Source of the DNA: Cellulophaga sp. HaHaR_3_176
Lineage (GTDB): Bacteria; Bacteroidota; Bacteroidia; Flavobacteriales; Flavobacteriaceae
Length of the DNA stretch: 64,000 bases
Direction: 5' to 3'
Assembly (NCBI RefSeq): GCF_019021925.1
Contig: NZ_CP058990.1
Coordinates: 186,001-250,000, forward strand
In this document: positions 24,728-35,128 of the stretch, one piece after another
How the letters are laid out: each line of letters opens with the position of its first letter
How positions within the stretch are numbered: the stretch's first letter is position 1
Translations under genes and position numbers: made by a program
Notes under the pieces: generated by a model
The model's database searches: none
What the model was told of the DNA's origin: nothing
Seen by the model: the letters and a program-made list of their open reading frames with translations, nothing else

Positions 24728-24958
24728 TTATTTAATTGATTGTAGATATAATTGTTCAACCTTTTCTCTTGCCCATGGTGTTCTGCGTAAAAATTTTAAG
24801 CTAGATTTTATTGTAGGGTTACTTTTAAAACAATTGATATTAACTTGTAATGAAAGTTCTTTAAAGCCATATTTTTCGACTAAAAATTCAAGTATATCAG
24901 CAAGTTTAACTCCGTGTAACGGGTTGTTGAGTTGTTTTTGATCTTGTTTGTCTTGCAT
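24728..24958 (-). CDS. VF530 family (DUF2132) small protein
   Basis: The 76 residues contain [41 protein letters not shown], the signature of the VF530/DUF2132 family, a small helical fold suggested to bind DNA. The conserved NPLHG and TPWAR segments are intact. It precedes trmL by 2 nt. The cellular role of the family is not established. Confidence 0.85.
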   Translation of the reverse strand: MQDKQDQKQLNNPLHGVKLADILEFLVEKYGFKELSLQVNINCFKSNPTIKSSLKFLRRTPWAREKVEQLYLQSIK

Positions 24959-24999
24959 AAATAATTAAAAAAAGAAGTGTTGGGAGAACTTTAAATTAA

Positions 25000-25024
25000 A
25001 AACTCCGGTAATCAGCCGGAGTTT
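25000..25024 (-). terminator. Terminator downstream of rpoD
   Basis: AAACTCCGG...CCGGAGTTT forms a 9-bp perfect stem, followed on the minus strand by a T run. It lies about 115 nt after the rpoD stop. Confidence 0.8.
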
Positions 25025-25139
25025 ATTCATCAATCAAAAAACGAACAGTCATGATAACTGTTGTTATAGTTCACAAATTACAATTTTTAGAACAATTTTC
25101 CAATACAGGATATTCTTAAGAGTAATTTATGCTTGAGTT

Positions 25140-26003
25140 TTACCCAAGATATGTTTTTAAAATTTTACTTCTTGAAGTATGTTTTAATCTTCGAATAGCT
25201 TTTTCTTTAATTTGACGAACACGTTCTCTTGTTAAATCAAAAGTTTCACCAATTTCTTCAAGCGTCATAGAGTGTTGACCAGCAAGACCAAAGTATAAGC
25301 GAATAACGTCAGCTTCTCTTGGTGTTAATGTTTCTAAAGCCCTTTCAATTTCAGTTCTAAGTGATTCGTGCAATAATTCTCTATCAGGGTTTGGAGACTC
25401 ACCACTACGTAATACATCGTAAAGGTTAGAGTTTTCACCATCAATTAATGGAGCATCCATAGATACGTGACGGCCTGAATTTTTTAAAGACTGTTTTACA
25501 TCATCAACAGTCATATCTAATTCTTTTGCAATTTCTTCTGGTGAAGGCTGGCGTTCATGTGCCTGCTCTAAGAAAGCAAAAGTTTTATTAATTTTATTGA
25601 TTGAACCAATTTTGTTTAAAGGCAAACGCACAATACGAGATTGCTCTGCTAATGCTTGTAATATAGATTGACGAATCCACCAAACGGCATAAGAAATAAA
25701 CTTAAATCCACGCGTTTCATCAAAACGTTGAGCAGCTTTAATTAAACCTAGGTTACCTTCGTTAATTAAATCAGGAAGAGTAAGTCCTTGGTTTTGGTAT
25801 TGTTTTGCAACAGATACCACAAATCTTAAGTTTGCTTTGGTAAGTTTTTCCAAAGCAACTTGATCACCTTTTTTAATTCGCTGAGCTAATTCTACTTCTT
25901 CATCGGCAGTAATTAAATCTACTTTACCAATTTCTTGTAAATATTTGTCTAACGAAGCGGTTTCCCTGTTGGTTACCTGTTTTGTAATCTTTAGCTGTCT
26001 CAT
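25140..26003 (-). CDS. rpoD: Primary sigma factor RpoD/SigA
   Basis: At 287 residues this is the short primary sigma factor typical of Bacteroidetes, lacking the long region 1.1 and non-conserved insert. Region 1.2 starts near residue 15 ([10 protein letters not shown]). Region 2 follows ([40 protein letters not shown]), then region 3 and region 4 ([38 protein letters not shown]). It directs RNA polymerase to the TTG/TAnnTTTG promoters seen across this window. It has its own terminator and stands alone. Confidence 0.96.
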   Translation of the reverse strand: MRQLKITKQVTNRETASLDKYLQEIGKVDLITADEEVELAQRIKKGDQVALEKLTKANLRFVVSVAKQYQNQGLTLPDLINEGNLGLIKAAQRFDETRGFKFISYAVWWIRQSILQALAEQSRIVRLPLNKIGSINKINKTFAFLEQAHERQPSPEEIAKELDMTVDDVKQSLKNSGRHVSMDAPLIDGENSNLYDVLRSGESPNPDRELLHESLRTEIERALETLTPREADVIRLYFGLAGQHSMTLEEIGETFDLTRERVRQIKEKAIRRLKHTSRSKILKTYLG

Positions 26004-26117
26004 CTAAATATCCTTATGTAAATTATTGTTGTGCATTGGTTGCATTATATTATACGTTGAAAAAAAACAAATGTTACATTTATGTAGTGTTATTTTGCAT
26101 ATATCGGATTAAAAGCA

Positions 26118-26153
26118 AAAAAAAAGGCCTTAATTGTTCAAATTAAGGCCTTT
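26118..26153 (-). terminator. Terminator downstream of pnp-side intergenic region
   Basis: AAGGCCTTAATT...AATTAAGGCCTT is a perfect 12-bp stem. T-rich flanks exist on both strands; the minus strand has the longer T run (nine), although this hairpin lies beyond the pnp stop at 26178, so it serves pnp. Confidence 0.75.
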
Positions 26154-26177
26154 GTGTATTTAAAAGAGAGGTGTTTT

Positions 26178-28433
26178 TTAATCCTCTTTCTTATCTTCTC
26201 TTGGTTTTCTATCGTCATTTCGGTTATCACGACTTCTGTTGTCACGAGAACCTCTATTATCACGTCCACCAGAACGTTTGTCATCTCTTGGTGGTCTTGC
26301 TACATAACCTTCTGGTTTTGGTAACAATGCCTTACGAGAAACTTTTTCTTTACGTGTTTTTGGATCTACACCGAAGTACTTCACATCAAAAACATCACCC
26401 ATGTTTACTACATCAGATACATTTTCAGTACGTTCCCATGCTAATTCAGATACATGTAATAAAACTTCATTTCCTGGAGCTTCAGCATATTCTACAACTG
26501 CACCAAAATCTAACATTTTAATTACTTTCACTTCGTAAGCACTACCAACTGTAGGTTTAAATAATAAAGAATCTATTTTTGCCATAACAGCATCAATACC
26601 TTTATTACCAACACCTAAAATTTCAACGATACCTTCTTCAGTTACTGGATCTTCGTTAATAACGATAGTTGTCTCAGTCTCTTTTTGCATCTCTTGTATT
26701 ACTTTACCACCTGGACCAATTAAAGCACCGATAAATTCGTTTGGAATTCTTCTAGTAACCATTGTTGGAGCGTGATCTTTTACGCTTGCAGCTGGAGCAG
26801 AAATAGTATCAGTAATTTTACCTAATATATGTAAACGACCTTCGCGAGCTTGTTTTAGTGCATTCACTAAAATTTCGTAGCTTAATCCTTTTACTTTAAT
26901 ATCCATCTGGCAAGCAGTAATACCATCTGAAGTACCTGTAACTTTAAAATCCATATCTCCTAAATGATCTTCATCACCTAAAATATCAGATAATACAGCG
27001 TATTTTCCAGATTCTGCATCAGAAATTAATCCCATTGCAATACCAGAAACAGGTCTTGTCATTTGAACACCAGCATCCATTAATGCCATTGTACCAGCAC
27101 AAACAGTTGCCATTGAAGAAGAACCGTTAGATTCTAATACTTCAGATACAACACGTACTGTGTAAGGACAATCAGCAGGAATCATTCCTTTTAAACCACG
27201 TTGCGCTAGGTTACCATGACCAACTTCTCTACGAGATGTTCCTCTTAATGGTCTAGCTTCACCTGTACAAAAAGGAGGGAAGTTATAATGTAAATAGAAA
27301 TTCTCTTCGCCTTCATAAGATGGCATATCTATTTTATTAGCATCTCTAGAAGTACCTAAAGTAACTGTTGCTAATGCTTGAGTTTCTCCACGAGTAAAAA
27401 TAGAAGAACCGTGTGTTGATGGTAAGTAATCTACCTCACACCAGATTGGTCTAATTTCGTCAGTCTTACGACCATCTAAACGTAAACCTTCATCTAATGT
27501 TAAAGTTCTAATTGCAGCTTTTTCAGCTTTAGCGTAATATTTAGAAACTAAATCACCATAATCAGCTAATTCTTCTTCAGAGAAAGTTGCTTTAATTTCT
27601 TCTTTAATTTCAGAAAATGCAGTACTTCTTTCTTTTTTAGAAGAACCTGCTTTAGCAATAGCATATACTTTATCGTATGCCATATCATGAATTTTCTTAG
27701 CTAAATCAGCATCTTCTCTTTCAGCAGTGTATTCACGTGTTTCTTTTTTACCAAAAGCTTCTGCTAATTTTACTTGAGCAGCACATTGTACTTTAATAGC
27801 TTCATGAGCAAACTTAATTGCATCTGCCATTTCTTCTTCAGAAATTTCATCCATTTCACCCTCAACCATCATTACAGAATCAGCCGATGCTCCAATCATC
27901 ATATCGATGTCAGACTCTGCTAATTGAGCTCTAGTTGGGTTAATAACGAATTCACCATTAACACGTGCAACTCTTGCTTCAGAGATTGGACACTCAAATG
28001 GGAAATCAGATAATTGAATAGCTGCTGATGCTGCTAAACCTGCCATTGCATCTGGCATAACATCATCGTCATGAGACATTAATTGAATCATAACTTGTGT
28101 TTCAGCGTGGTAATCTTTTGGGAATAATGGACGTAAAACACGATCCACTAAACGCATTGTTAACACTTCACCGTCACTAGGTCTTGCTTCTCTTTTAAAG
28201 AAACCACCTGGGTAACGACCTGCTGCTGCAAATTTTTCACGGTAATCTACTGTTAACGGTAAAAAATCTACATCACTTTGTTTGTAGTTAGAAACAACTG
28301 TACATAATAACATACATTTTCCTGATTGTACTACAACCGAACCATGAGCTTGTTTTGCTAATTTTCCGGTTTCGATAGAAATTTCTCTTCCATCGCCAAG
28401 GTCTATAACCTCTTTAAAAACTTTTGGAATCAT
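26178..28433 (-). CDS. pnp: Polyribonucleotide nucleotidyltransferase (PNPase)
   Basis: The 751 residues contain two RNase PH-like domains (about 10-230 and 315-545) separated by a helical linker, then a KH domain ([15 protein letters not shown] near 570) and an S1 domain (about 625-700). PNPase degrades RNA 3' to 5' phosphorolytically in the degradosome. The last 40 residues are an Arg/Asp/Asn-rich tail ([11 protein letters not shown]...), an addition often seen in Bacteroidetes. It sits downstream of rpsO, as in many bacteria, but an rpsO terminator lies between. Confidence 0.97.
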   Translation of the reverse strand: MIPKVFKEVIDLGDGREISIETGKLAKQAHGSVVVQSGKCMLLCTVVSNYKQSDVDFLPLTVDYREKFAAAGRYPGGFFKREARPSDGEVLTMRLVDRVLRPLFPKDYHAETQVMIQLMSHDDDVMPDAMAGLAASAAIQLSDFPFECPISEARVARVNGEFVINPTRAQLAESDIDMMIGASADSVMMVEGEMDEISEEEMADAIKFAHEAIKVQCAAQVKLAEAFGKKETREYTAEREDADLAKKIHDMAYDKVYAIAKAGSSKKERSTAFSEIKEEIKATFSEEELADYGDLVSKYYAKAEKAAIRTLTLDEGLRLDGRKTDEIRPIWCEVDYLPSTHGSSIFTRGETQALATVTLGTSRDANKIDMPSYEGEENFYLHYNFPPFCTGEARPLRGTSRREVGHGNLAQRGLKGMIPADCPYTVRVVSEVLESNGSSSMATVCAGTMALMDAGVQMTRPVSGIAMGLISDAESGKYAVLSDILGDEDHLGDMDFKVTGTSDGITACQMDIKVKGLSYEILVNALKQAREGRLHILGKITDTISAPAASVKDHAPTMVTRRIPNEFIGALIGPGGKVIQEMQKETETTIVINEDPVTEEGIVEILGVGNKGIDAVMAKIDSLLFKPTVGSAYEVKVIKMLDFGAVVEYAEAPGNEVLLHVSELAWERTENVSDVVNMGDVFDVKYFGVDPKTRKEKVSRKALLPKPEGYVARPPRDDKRSGGRDNRGSRDNRSRDNRNDDRKPREDKKED

Positions 28434-28582
28434 AAAATTGATTTATAACCTGCTTTATACAAGTTAGTTAAACTTTGGTCTTTGCCGTATCAAGGCGGAC
28501 AGTTGTTGTGCTGTGTAGTTGTGCGACCAATGAAAAACTATGTGCAAGCTTTTTGTGCCTTAACGCCTTAAGGACTTTTTAT
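28434..28582 (-). other. pnp leader
   Basis: About 150 nt between the rpsO terminator and the pnp start hold no ORF. A near-direct repeat (CCTTAAGGCGTTAAGGC on the minus strand) lies at the upstream end. PNPase leaders are autoregulated in other bacteria; whether this one is cannot be read directly. Confidence 0.35.
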
Positions 28583-28612
28583 AAAAAAAGGGAAGCATAA
28601 AGCTTCCCTTTT
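28583..28612 (-). terminator. Terminator downstream of rpsO
   Basis: AAGGGAAGC-TTTAT-GCTTCCCTTT on the minus strand forms a strong stem followed by a T run, immediately after the rpsO stop. Confidence 0.85.
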
Positions 28613-28616
28613 GAAA

Positions 28617-28886
28617 TTATTTTCTAATTCCTAATTCTTTAATTATAGCACGATATCTTGTAATATCTTTCTTAATTAAATAATCTAAAAGGCTTCTTCT
28701 TTTACCTACTAGTTTTACTAAAGAACGTTCCGTGTTAAAATCTTTACGGTTGTTTTTTAAATGCCCAGTTAGGTGGTTGATACGGTGTGTAAATAAAGCA
28801 ATTTGTCCTTCAGCAGAACCTGTGTTTGCTTCAACACCTCCGTGTTTTTTAAAAATTTCAGCTTTTACTTCTTTTGTTAAATACAT
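28617..28886 (-). CDS. rpsO: 30S ribosomal protein S15
   Basis: The 89 residues have the family length and motifs: FKKHGGVEANTGSAEGQIALFTHRINHLTGHL, then KDFNTERSLVKLVGKRRSLLDYL. S15 binds 16S rRNA helices 20-22 early in 30S assembly. A promoter box lies at 28944-28951 and a short hairpin in the leader at 28921-28937. It is followed by its own terminator, separating it from pnp. Confidence 0.97.
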   Translation of the reverse strand: MYLTKEVKAEIFKKHGGVEANTGSAEGQIALFTHRINHLTGHLKNNRKDFNTERSLVKLVGKRRSLLDYLIKKDITRYRAIIKELGIRK

Positions 28887-28920
28887 TCCAATATTATTTT
28901 TAAATGATTTTTATGTATAT

Positions 28921-28937
28921 GATTGAGTTTTTCAATC
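28921..28937 (-). promoter_or_regulatory. Hairpin in the rpsO leader
   Basis: GATTGA-AAAAC-TCAATC is a perfect 6-bp stem between the -7 box and the rpsO start. S15 represses its own mRNA in several phyla through different leader structures, so this hairpin may be an autoregulatory element. It is a candidate only. Confidence 0.35.
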
Positions 28938-28943
28938 AGTTTG

Positions 28944-28951
28944 CAAAGATA
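28944..28951 (-). promoter_or_regulatory. -7 box for rpsO
   Basis: TATCTTTG on the minus strand fits TAnnTTTG exactly and lies 58 nt before the rpsO start. Confidence 0.5.
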
Positions 28952-28963
28952 CTATAAATTTTA

Positions 28964-29824
28964 TTATGACCTAACAGGATTATTTTGAATTAAATCAATG
29001 TATAGGTTTATTTTACTTTTTAAATTTTTTCTATGTGATATAAAATCTAAAAACCCATGCTCTAATAAAAACTCTGCTGTTTGAAAACCTTCAGGAAGGT
29101 CTTTACCTGTAAAATCTTTTACAATTCTTGGGCCAGCAAAACCAATTAAGGCGCCTGGTTCAGAAATATTTATGTCACCTAGCATAGCATATGATGCTGT
29201 GGTACCACCAGTTGTAGGGTCGGTACATAATGATACATAAGGTAGGCCTGCATCAGCAAGTTGTGCTAATTTAGCTGATGTTTTAGCTAATTGCATTAAT
29301 GAAAGCGCAGCTTCCATCATACGAGCACCACCAGATTTTGAAATCATTATAAATGGTACTTTCTTTTTTATCGCTTGATCAATACCACGTGCAATTTTCT
29401 CTCCGACAACACTACCCATTGATCCGCCAATAAAAGCAAAATCCATGCAGCAAATAACAACATCTTTTCCTAGTGATTTTCCAACACCAGTTCTTACGGC
29501 ATCTGTAAGTCCTGTTTTTGCTTGAGCGGCTTTTAAACGCTCAGCATATTTTTTAGTGTCTTCAAATTTTAAAGGATCTTTAGAACTTAATTTAGCATCT
29601 AATTCTTTGAATTTGTTATCATCAAAAAGTATTTGAAAATATTCGTTACTACCAATTCTTACATGGTAATCATCTTCTGGACTTACATAAAAGTTTTTTG
29701 CTAGTTCATCTGACTCAACAATTTTACCTGTTGGAGATTTATACCAAAGACCTTTAGGAGTGTCTTTTTTTTCTTCCGTTGCTGTTTGTATTCCTTTTTC
29801 TTTTCTCTTAAACCAAGACGACAT
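28964..29824 (-). CDS. accD: Acetyl-CoA carboxylase carboxyltransferase beta subunit
   Basis: The 286 residues match AccD in length and in the crotonase-like core ([51 protein letters not shown]). With AccA it transfers carboxyl from biotin to acetyl-CoA, the first step of fatty acid synthesis. The N-terminal four-cysteine zinc ribbon is missing: the places of CxxC in GLWxKCxxC and VCPKC are occupied by SPTG and SPED. It follows the fba gene with 39 nt between. Confidence 0.93.
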   Translation of the reverse strand: MSSWFKRKEKGIQTATEEKKDTPKGLWYKSPTGKIVESDELAKNFYVSPEDDYHVRIGSNEYFQILFDDNKFKELDAKLSSKDPLKFEDTKKYAERLKAAQAKTGLTDAVRTGVGKSLGKDVVICCMDFAFIGGSMGSVVGEKIARGIDQAIKKKVPFIMISKSGGARMMEAALSLMQLAKTSAKLAQLADAGLPYVSLCTDPTTGGTTASYAMLGDINISEPGALIGFAGPRIVKDFTGKDLPEGFQTAEFLLEHGFLDFISHRKNLKSKINLYIDLIQNNPVRS

Positions 29825-29863
29825 ACATTGAATATTTAATTAAAAACGGATTGTTTTAACGTT

Positions 29864-30931
29864 TTAAAGTGTGTTAACATTATTAAGGTCTTCAAAAGCC
29901 TTTTTTAAACGTGTAATAAAAGTTTTTTCCCCTTCACGTAACCATACTCTTGGATCGTAAAACTTTTTATTAGGCTCATCAGCACCGTTAGGGTTGCCAA
30001 TTTGTCCTTGTAAGTAATCTTTTTTATCTTGAACATAATCACGAATACCTTCTAAGAAAGCATATTGTAAATCAGTATCGATATTCATTTTAATTACACC
30101 GTAGCTAATACCTTCTCTAATTTCTTCAACTGTAGAACCTGAACCACCATGGAATACAAAATCAATATGATTATGCTCTACATTGTATTTTTTTGAAATA
30201 TATTCTTGAGAATTTTTTAATATTTTTGGAGTTAATTTTACGTTGCCAGGCTTGTAAACACCATGAACGTTACCAAAAGCAGCTGCAATTGTAAATCTAG
30301 GACTTACTTTTGAAAGTTCTTCGTAAGCATAAGCTACTTCTTCGGGTTGTGTATATAATTTAGAATCATCAACATCAGAGTTGTCAACACCATCTTCTTC
30401 ACCACCTGTAATACCTAACTCTATTTCTAAAGTCATTTCCATTTTAGCCATTCTTGTAAGGTACTCTTTACAGATTGCTATGTTTTCTTCCAAAGGCTCT
30501 TCTGATAAATCTATCATATGAGAGCTAAATAAAGATTTTCCTGTAGCGGCATAGTGTTCTTCACTAGCATCTAAAAGTCCATCTATCCAAGGTAATAATT
30601 TCTTAGCACAGTGGTCAGTATGTAAAATTACAGTTGCTCCGTAAGCTTCTGCAAGTTGGTGTATATGTTTAGCTCCTGCTACTGCACCTTGTATAGCTGC
30701 TTTTTGACCATCATTAGATAATCCTTTACCAGCGTTAAATTGAGCACCTCCGTTAGAAAATTGAATGATGACAGGAGCATTTAAACTTGCTGCAGTCTCT
30801 AAAACACTATTTATTGTATCTGATCCGATAACATTTACTGCAGGCAAAGCAAAGCCTTTTTCTTTAGCATAGTTAAATACCTCTTGTACTTGATCTCCAG
30901 TTGCAACACCTGGTTTGATATTATGAGCCAT
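29864..30931 (-). CDS. fba: Class II fructose-bisphosphate aldolase
   Basis: The 355 residues match the long (class IIA, FbaA-like) aldolases. Metal-ligand histidines appear in ILHTDHCAKK (near 110), AFGNVHGVYK (near 225) and DFVFHGGSGS (near 265), and the loop GVIKMNIDTDLQ follows. The enzyme cleaves fructose 1,6-bisphosphate in glycolysis and makes it in gluconeogenesis. A TACTTTTG box lies 43 nt upstream. accD follows and may share the transcript. Confidence 0.95.
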   Translation of the reverse strand: MAHNIKPGVATGDQVQEVFNYAKEKGFALPAVNVIGSDTINSVLETAASLNAPVIIQFSNGGAQFNAGKGLSNDGQKAAIQGAVAGAKHIHQLAEAYGATVILHTDHCAKKLLPWIDGLLDASEEHYAATGKSLFSSHMIDLSEEPLEENIAICKEYLTRMAKMEMTLEIELGITGGEEDGVDNSDVDDSKLYTQPEEVAYAYEELSKVSPRFTIAAAFGNVHGVYKPGNVKLTPKILKNSQEYISKKYNVEHNHIDFVFHGGSGSTVEEIREGISYGVIKMNIDTDLQYAFLEGIRDYVQDKKDYLQGQIGNPNGADEPNKKFYDPRVWLREGEKTFITRLKKAFEDLNNVNTL

Positions 30932-30973
30932 AATTTAATTTTGTTAAATTAGTTATATTCTAAAGTTGTTAGG

Positions 30974-30981
30974 CAAAAGTA
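30974..30981 (-). promoter_or_regulatory. -7 box for fba
   Basis: TACTTTTG on the minus strand fits TAnnTTTG and lies 43 nt before the fba start. Confidence 0.45.
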
Positions 30982-31087
30982 ATAAAATTATTAAGAGCTT
31001 ATTATGTTTTTGTGTCTAAACAAGCTTGTAATCACATATAAATTTATCTATAACGTTTTCGAAATACGATACGCTTAAAACTATTGT

Positions 31088-33658
31088 TTAGAATGGGTAA
31101 TTAATACCTATTTGTATTACGGAATCTGAAAAATTAAAATCTCTAAACCATCTTTTTGATATTTCATTTGCCGGATTATAGGTTTTAAATCCTAAATCTA
31201 CTCTGAAAACAAAGTAAGTAAAATCATAACGGACGCCGAAACCTGTTCCTAAGGCAACGTCTTTTAATGAACTTATTCCGTTAAATGTCGCATCAGGGTC
31301 TTCTACATTGTCATATACATTCCAAATATTTCCACCGTCAGCAAATAAAGCTCCTTTTATATTACCAGCTATAGGAAACCTATATTCTAAGTTCAATGCA
31401 ATTTTTAAATTTGCTTCATTAAAATCATTTTCATTATCTGTTCTTCCTGGTCCTAATGAGTATGGACTCCAAGCTCTGTTGTCGTATGAGCCACCTGCAA
31501 AATAACTTCTAGCAAAAGGTATGTTGTCTGAATTACCAAAAGGTACAGCAATTCCGAAGAAGCTTCGAAAAGCCAAAACGTTTGAAGGTGATAGCTCCCA
31601 ATGTTTTATATAATCGAATTCTGTTTTTACATACTGAGAGTATGGAACTCCTAGAATTAATTTATTTTGATTTTCATCTTCTTCAAAGTTTATAACTTCA
31701 GATATGGCTGAAAGAAAATTACCAGCACTTTCTAGTTTAAATTTAAATTGATGAAAGCTATTGTCTGTTAAGGTTGCTTTGTTGCTTTTAGAAAAAGAGT
31801 AGTTGGTTGTAAATATTAAATTGTTTTGTGTTAATCGATCTCTTCGTTCTTCAAGACTTCTGACTTGGCTAAAATCGTCTTCTGTTGATGCTACAGAACC
31901 TGATAAAATGGCATTAGTAAAACCCGTTGTTCCATCAGGTATAGTTAGTCGTAATCTACCTGTGTCATCAGTATCATCGTAAAAGCTAGTCAGTGAAGGT
32001 TCAGTTTCATAATCATCAGCAATATTATCTAATCTACTATAACTGTTTTGGTATACATTGTAAAATCTATCTTGATTTACATTGCGAACATATTGTATGT
32101 TTAATAATTCTATTTGGTTTTTGACTTCGGTTTTTGGTGTCCAATTATAACCCAAAATAGCATTAAATGTTTGCTTATCTAAGCCTATGTTTTTTTGTAA
32201 ACTAGTACCTACGGTTACTCTAGTTTGTGGTAACATGTAAAAGGGTATAATTTTTTTTGTATCTACAAAAGGCATCCAAATTCTCGGAAAATCTAAAGTA
32301 ACATCACCACCAAATTCTAAAATATTAAAAAATTGAGTATCAGTAATGTTTGGGTCACTTGAAGCTCCAATATTAGCTCTTCCTGAAATGCTTAAATTTT
32401 CTGCACCTCCAAATACATTACGGACAGTAAGGGTTGGTGTAAATGATAGGCCAGCAAATTGAATGTTAGACCTTGTTATATCAGCATCAAAACCAAAAGA
32501 GTATTTGTCTCTAGCGCTCAAGTAAATGTTGGTTTTTAAAGTTGCATTACTGCTGTCAGGAATAATCTCTATTGTGGGGTATTTAAAATTATTAAGACTC
32601 GTAATTTGTCGGTACGTTCTTACTCTGTTAATATCTCTATAAATACTGTCTTTTTTTAAGAAAATGGCGTCAGTAAGTGCTTTTGGCTTATATTTTAATT
32701 TTCTTTTATAGAGTATCTTGAAACCGTCATAAGAAATAGAATCGAGCTCACCAGGTTTATTTGCATATAGGTGATCTGCATAAATGTTAATTTCATTAAA
32801 CTTATACACCTTATATTCAGTTTTACTTGTATCGCCTCTTTTTTTAAGATTATCAATATTTAATTGAATTTCCATTTTTTGATCATCAGCGGTTACAGTT
32901 GTATCTGATATAATATTGTAAAAAATAGAGCTTTCTTGAAAGTTATAAACGCCGGTATTTCTAAATAGGTCAGTTAAACGCTCTCTTTCATTATTAAAAT
33001 TGGTAAGGTCGAATTGCGTATTTTCATCGATATAGGAGTCTTTTTTATTTAAAAGATAAATAGAATCTATAGCAGGAGATGCGATTTTTCTAAAAGTAGT
33101 ATCAACTATAAATGGCTTGCCGAGATTTAGATTGTAAGTAACTGTAGCTCTTTTTTTTCTTTTAGAACTATCTACTTGATAACCTCCTGTGGTATTAAAA
33201 TAACCTCTATTGCCGTAATATGCTTTTATTCTGTTTAACGACTTATTTGTTATAGCGGTATCAATTATTACAGGTGCTTCTCCTATTTTTTTTAGCCACT
33301 CACTATAACCTTTTACTACAAAAGATTCACCTAGACTATCTAATTGTTTTTTTGAAATAAGATTTTCAAGCCTCTTTTCCCTTTTTTCTTTTTTATGTAA
33401 CCAAACTTGGTATGATGAATCGGGATCTTTTTTTGCTAAATTATATAAGTTAAGCCTAAGTGGGTAGCCTAGTAATTTGCTGTTTGGTTTTTGAGAAATA
33501 AAACTTTTTACATTAGCGTCTTTAACCTTTTCTTCATTAGCTTTAATTGTATAGCCAATGAGAAGAAGCTCATCATCCTCAACTCTTTTTAGAGCATTGC
33601 AAGACGTGATTATGAAAGCTAAAAATAATAAGACTATTTTTACAGTATTGTTTTTCAA
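31088..33658 (-). CDS. tamL: TamL-type outer membrane assembly lipoprotein (BamA/TamA family)
   Basis: The 856 residues begin with a lipoprotein signal (FIITSC, cysteine 20), unusual for the BamA/TamA family but typical of the Bacteroidetes TamL variant. POTRA-like segments fill the first half, and a 16-strand barrel the last 400 residues, with the conserved FxGGxxxxRG-like loop appearing as FARSYFAGGSYDNRAW. It works with TamB in moving proteins or lipids to the outer membrane. TamB is not next to it here. A TATTTTTG box lies 25 nt upstream on the minus strand (33683-33690). The methyltransferase gene is divergent. Confidence 0.88.
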   Translation of the reverse strand: MKNNTVKIVLLFLAFIITSCNALKRVEDDELLLIGYTIKANEEKVKDANVKSFISQKPNSKLLGYPLRLNLYNLAKKDPDSSYQVWLHKKEKREKRLENLISKKQLDSLGESFVVKGYSEWLKKIGEAPVIIDTAITNKSLNRIKAYYGNRGYFNTTGGYQVDSSKRKKRATVTYNLNLGKPFIVDTTFRKIASPAIDSIYLLNKKDSYIDENTQFDLTNFNNERERLTDLFRNTGVYNFQESSIFYNIISDTTVTADDQKMEIQLNIDNLKKRGDTSKTEYKVYKFNEINIYADHLYANKPGELDSISYDGFKILYKRKLKYKPKALTDAIFLKKDSIYRDINRVRTYRQITSLNNFKYPTIEIIPDSSNATLKTNIYLSARDKYSFGFDADITRSNIQFAGLSFTPTLTVRNVFGGAENLSISGRANIGASSDPNITDTQFFNILEFGGDVTLDFPRIWMPFVDTKKIIPFYMLPQTRVTVGTSLQKNIGLDKQTFNAILGYNWTPKTEVKNQIELLNIQYVRNVNQDRFYNVYQNSYSRLDNIADDYETEPSLTSFYDDTDDTGRLRLTIPDGTTGFTNAILSGSVASTEDDFSQVRSLEERRDRLTQNNLIFTTNYSFSKSNKATLTDNSFHQFKFKLESAGNFLSAISEVINFEEDENQNKLILGVPYSQYVKTEFDYIKHWELSPSNVLAFRSFFGIAVPFGNSDNIPFARSYFAGGSYDNRAWSPYSLGPGRTDNENDFNEANLKIALNLEYRFPIAGNIKGALFADGGNIWNVYDNVEDPDATFNGISSLKDVALGTGFGVRYDFTYFVFRVDLGFKTYNPANEISKRWFRDFNFSDSVIQIGINYPF

Positions 33659-33682
33659 ACTCTAATAGATTCTCTTAAAAAT

Positions 33683-33690
33683 CAAAAATA
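33683..33690 (-). promoter_or_regulatory. -7 box for tamL
   Basis: TATTTTTG on the minus strand fits TAnnTTTG within the 42-nt divergent gap and lies 25 nt before the tamL start. Confidence 0.4.
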
Positions 33691-33700
33691 CGTTATTTGT

Positions 33701-34423
33701 ATGGTTGGTAAAAGCCAAATAAAACTTATAAAAAGCTTGCAGCTCAAAAAAAACCGAAATCTACATAGGTTATTTGTCGTTGAAGGTAAAAAGACAATAT
33801 TAGAATTATTAAATTCTAGTTTAGAAGTACACTATTTGTATAGCACAAACGAAGAGTTTGTTGCTTTATATAGTGATATATCAGAATTAATAAGCGCAGT
33901 TGATTTAAAAAAGATAAGTAGTTTGGCGACGCCCAATGGTTTTTTAGGTGTGTTTAAAATTCCTATTTCGGAAACTGTAGATTTGAATGATTGGATAGTG
34001 GCGCTTGATGCTGTGAGTGACCCAGGAAATTTAGGTACAATTATTCGTCTTTGCGATTGGTTTGGAGTCAAAAATTTAGTTTGCGGTGCTAATACTGTAG
34101 ATTGTTACAACCCAAAAGTACTACAGGCAACAATGGGGTCTATTACTCGAGTTAATTTAGTTTATACTGATTTGATTGAGTTTTTAGCAACAGCAACGAT
34201 ACCTGTGTATGGTACTTTTATGGATGGAGCTTCTGTGTATACTACTGAGTTGCCTAAAAAAGGAATTTTGGTAATGGGAAATGAAGCTAATGGAATTTCA
34301 GCTGAGGTTGAAAAAGCAATAACTAAAAAAATAGCAATCCCTCAGTTTGGCATTAAAACTACTGAGAGTTTAAATGTAGCAACAGCAACCGCTATTTTAT
34401 TAAATGAAATTAGAAGGTCTTAA
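33701..34423 (+). CDS. TrmH/SpoU family RNA 2'-O-methyltransferase
   Basis: The 240 residues have an N-terminal substrate-binding domain (KNRNLHRLFVVEGKK, of the L30e-like type) and a C-terminal SPOUT knot with ALDAVSDPGNLGTIIRLCDWFG, NPKVLQATMGSI, VMGNEANGIS and TESLNVATATAILL. It should methylate rRNA or tRNA ribose; the precise target is not clear from sequence. The place between tamL and porT is conserved in flavobacteria. Confidence 0.9.
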   Translation: MVGKSQIKLIKSLQLKKNRNLHRLFVVEGKKTILELLNSSLEVHYLYSTNEEFVALYSDISELISAVDLKKISSLATPNGFLGVFKIPISETVDLNDWIVALDAVSDPGNLGTIIRLCDWFGVKNLVCGANTVDCYNPKVLQATMGSITRVNLVYTDLIEFLATATIPVYGTFMDGASVYTTELPKKGILVMGNEANGISAEVEKAITKKIAIPQFGIKTTESLNVATATAILLNEIRRS

Positions 34424-34426
34424 TTT

Positions 34427-35125
34427 TTATTCAAAAGTAAAATTCACAAAAACACCTCTAGTTTGTATCGCATTCAAATTCCCTGTCCACGGACTATTAG
34501 GGTCGTTATCAGGTACAAGTTCATCTGTTATAGCAAAAACACCTCTAATCGATGGTGAAAATTTAAAATATTCTGTATAAAAATCGATACCGAAACCAAG
34601 CTCCCAATTGAAAACATTTTTTTTCATTCTAAAAGTGCCACTTTCATTATCATCAAGGCTTTCTTCGTTACTACCTAAATTTAATGAATTAGAAAAACCA
34701 CCGACAATAAAAGGTTTCCAGTTACCTAATCTTCGGGTACTAACTTTTAATAGAATAGGGAAATTTATATAGGTAGATTTTACTTCTCTAATAGCATCTC
34801 TTTCGTCAATAAAACCAGGAAACCCAATTGTTCTTTGGGTGTAAAATAATCCAGGTTCAAAACGAACGTCTAAAAATTCATTAATTCTTAACTCTCCAAT
34901 TAACCCGACATTAAAACCTGTGCTAGTAGATACTAAATTGTCTCCGTTTGTTGGATTGTTTTTATAATCAAACTTAAAATCATATTGGTTAAAGCCTAAG
35001 TAGTAACCCCAGTTTAAAAGAGCTTCATCTTCATTTTCGATGTTTATGATAGGCCTTTCATTAAACTGAGCATTCGCAGATAGACATAACAATAAACCTA
35101 TTAATAAGAAAAAAATATTTTTCAT
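34427..35125 (-). CDS. porT: PorT family outer membrane protein (T9SS)
   Basis: The 232 residues have a signal peptide ending near SANAQ and a beta-barrel pattern of alternating strands ending in FVNFTFE with a terminal aromatic-type strand. It matches PorT, required in Porphyromonas and Flavobacterium for type IX secretion of gingipains, adhesins and gliding proteins. It is convergent with the methyltransferase gene (3 nt apart) and follows menG/ubiE by 3 nt. Confidence 0.85.
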   Translation of the reverse strand: MKNIFFLLIGLLLCLSANAQFNERPIINIENEDEALLNWGYYLGFNQYDFKFDYKNNPTNGDNLVSTSTGFNVGLIGELRINEFLDVRFEPGLFYTQRTIGFPGFIDERDAIREVKSTYINFPILLKVSTRRLGNWKPFIVGGFSNSLNLGSNEESLDDNESGTFRMKKNVFNWELGFGIDFYTEYFKFSPSIRGVFAITDELVPDNDPNSPWTGNLNAIQTRGVFVNFTFE

Positions 35126-35128
35126 AAC

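Noticed and set aside
28441..28582. Possible structured RNA or tRNA before pnp
   Set aside because: No cloverleaf or known riboswitch core could be drawn; recorded only as the pnp leader.
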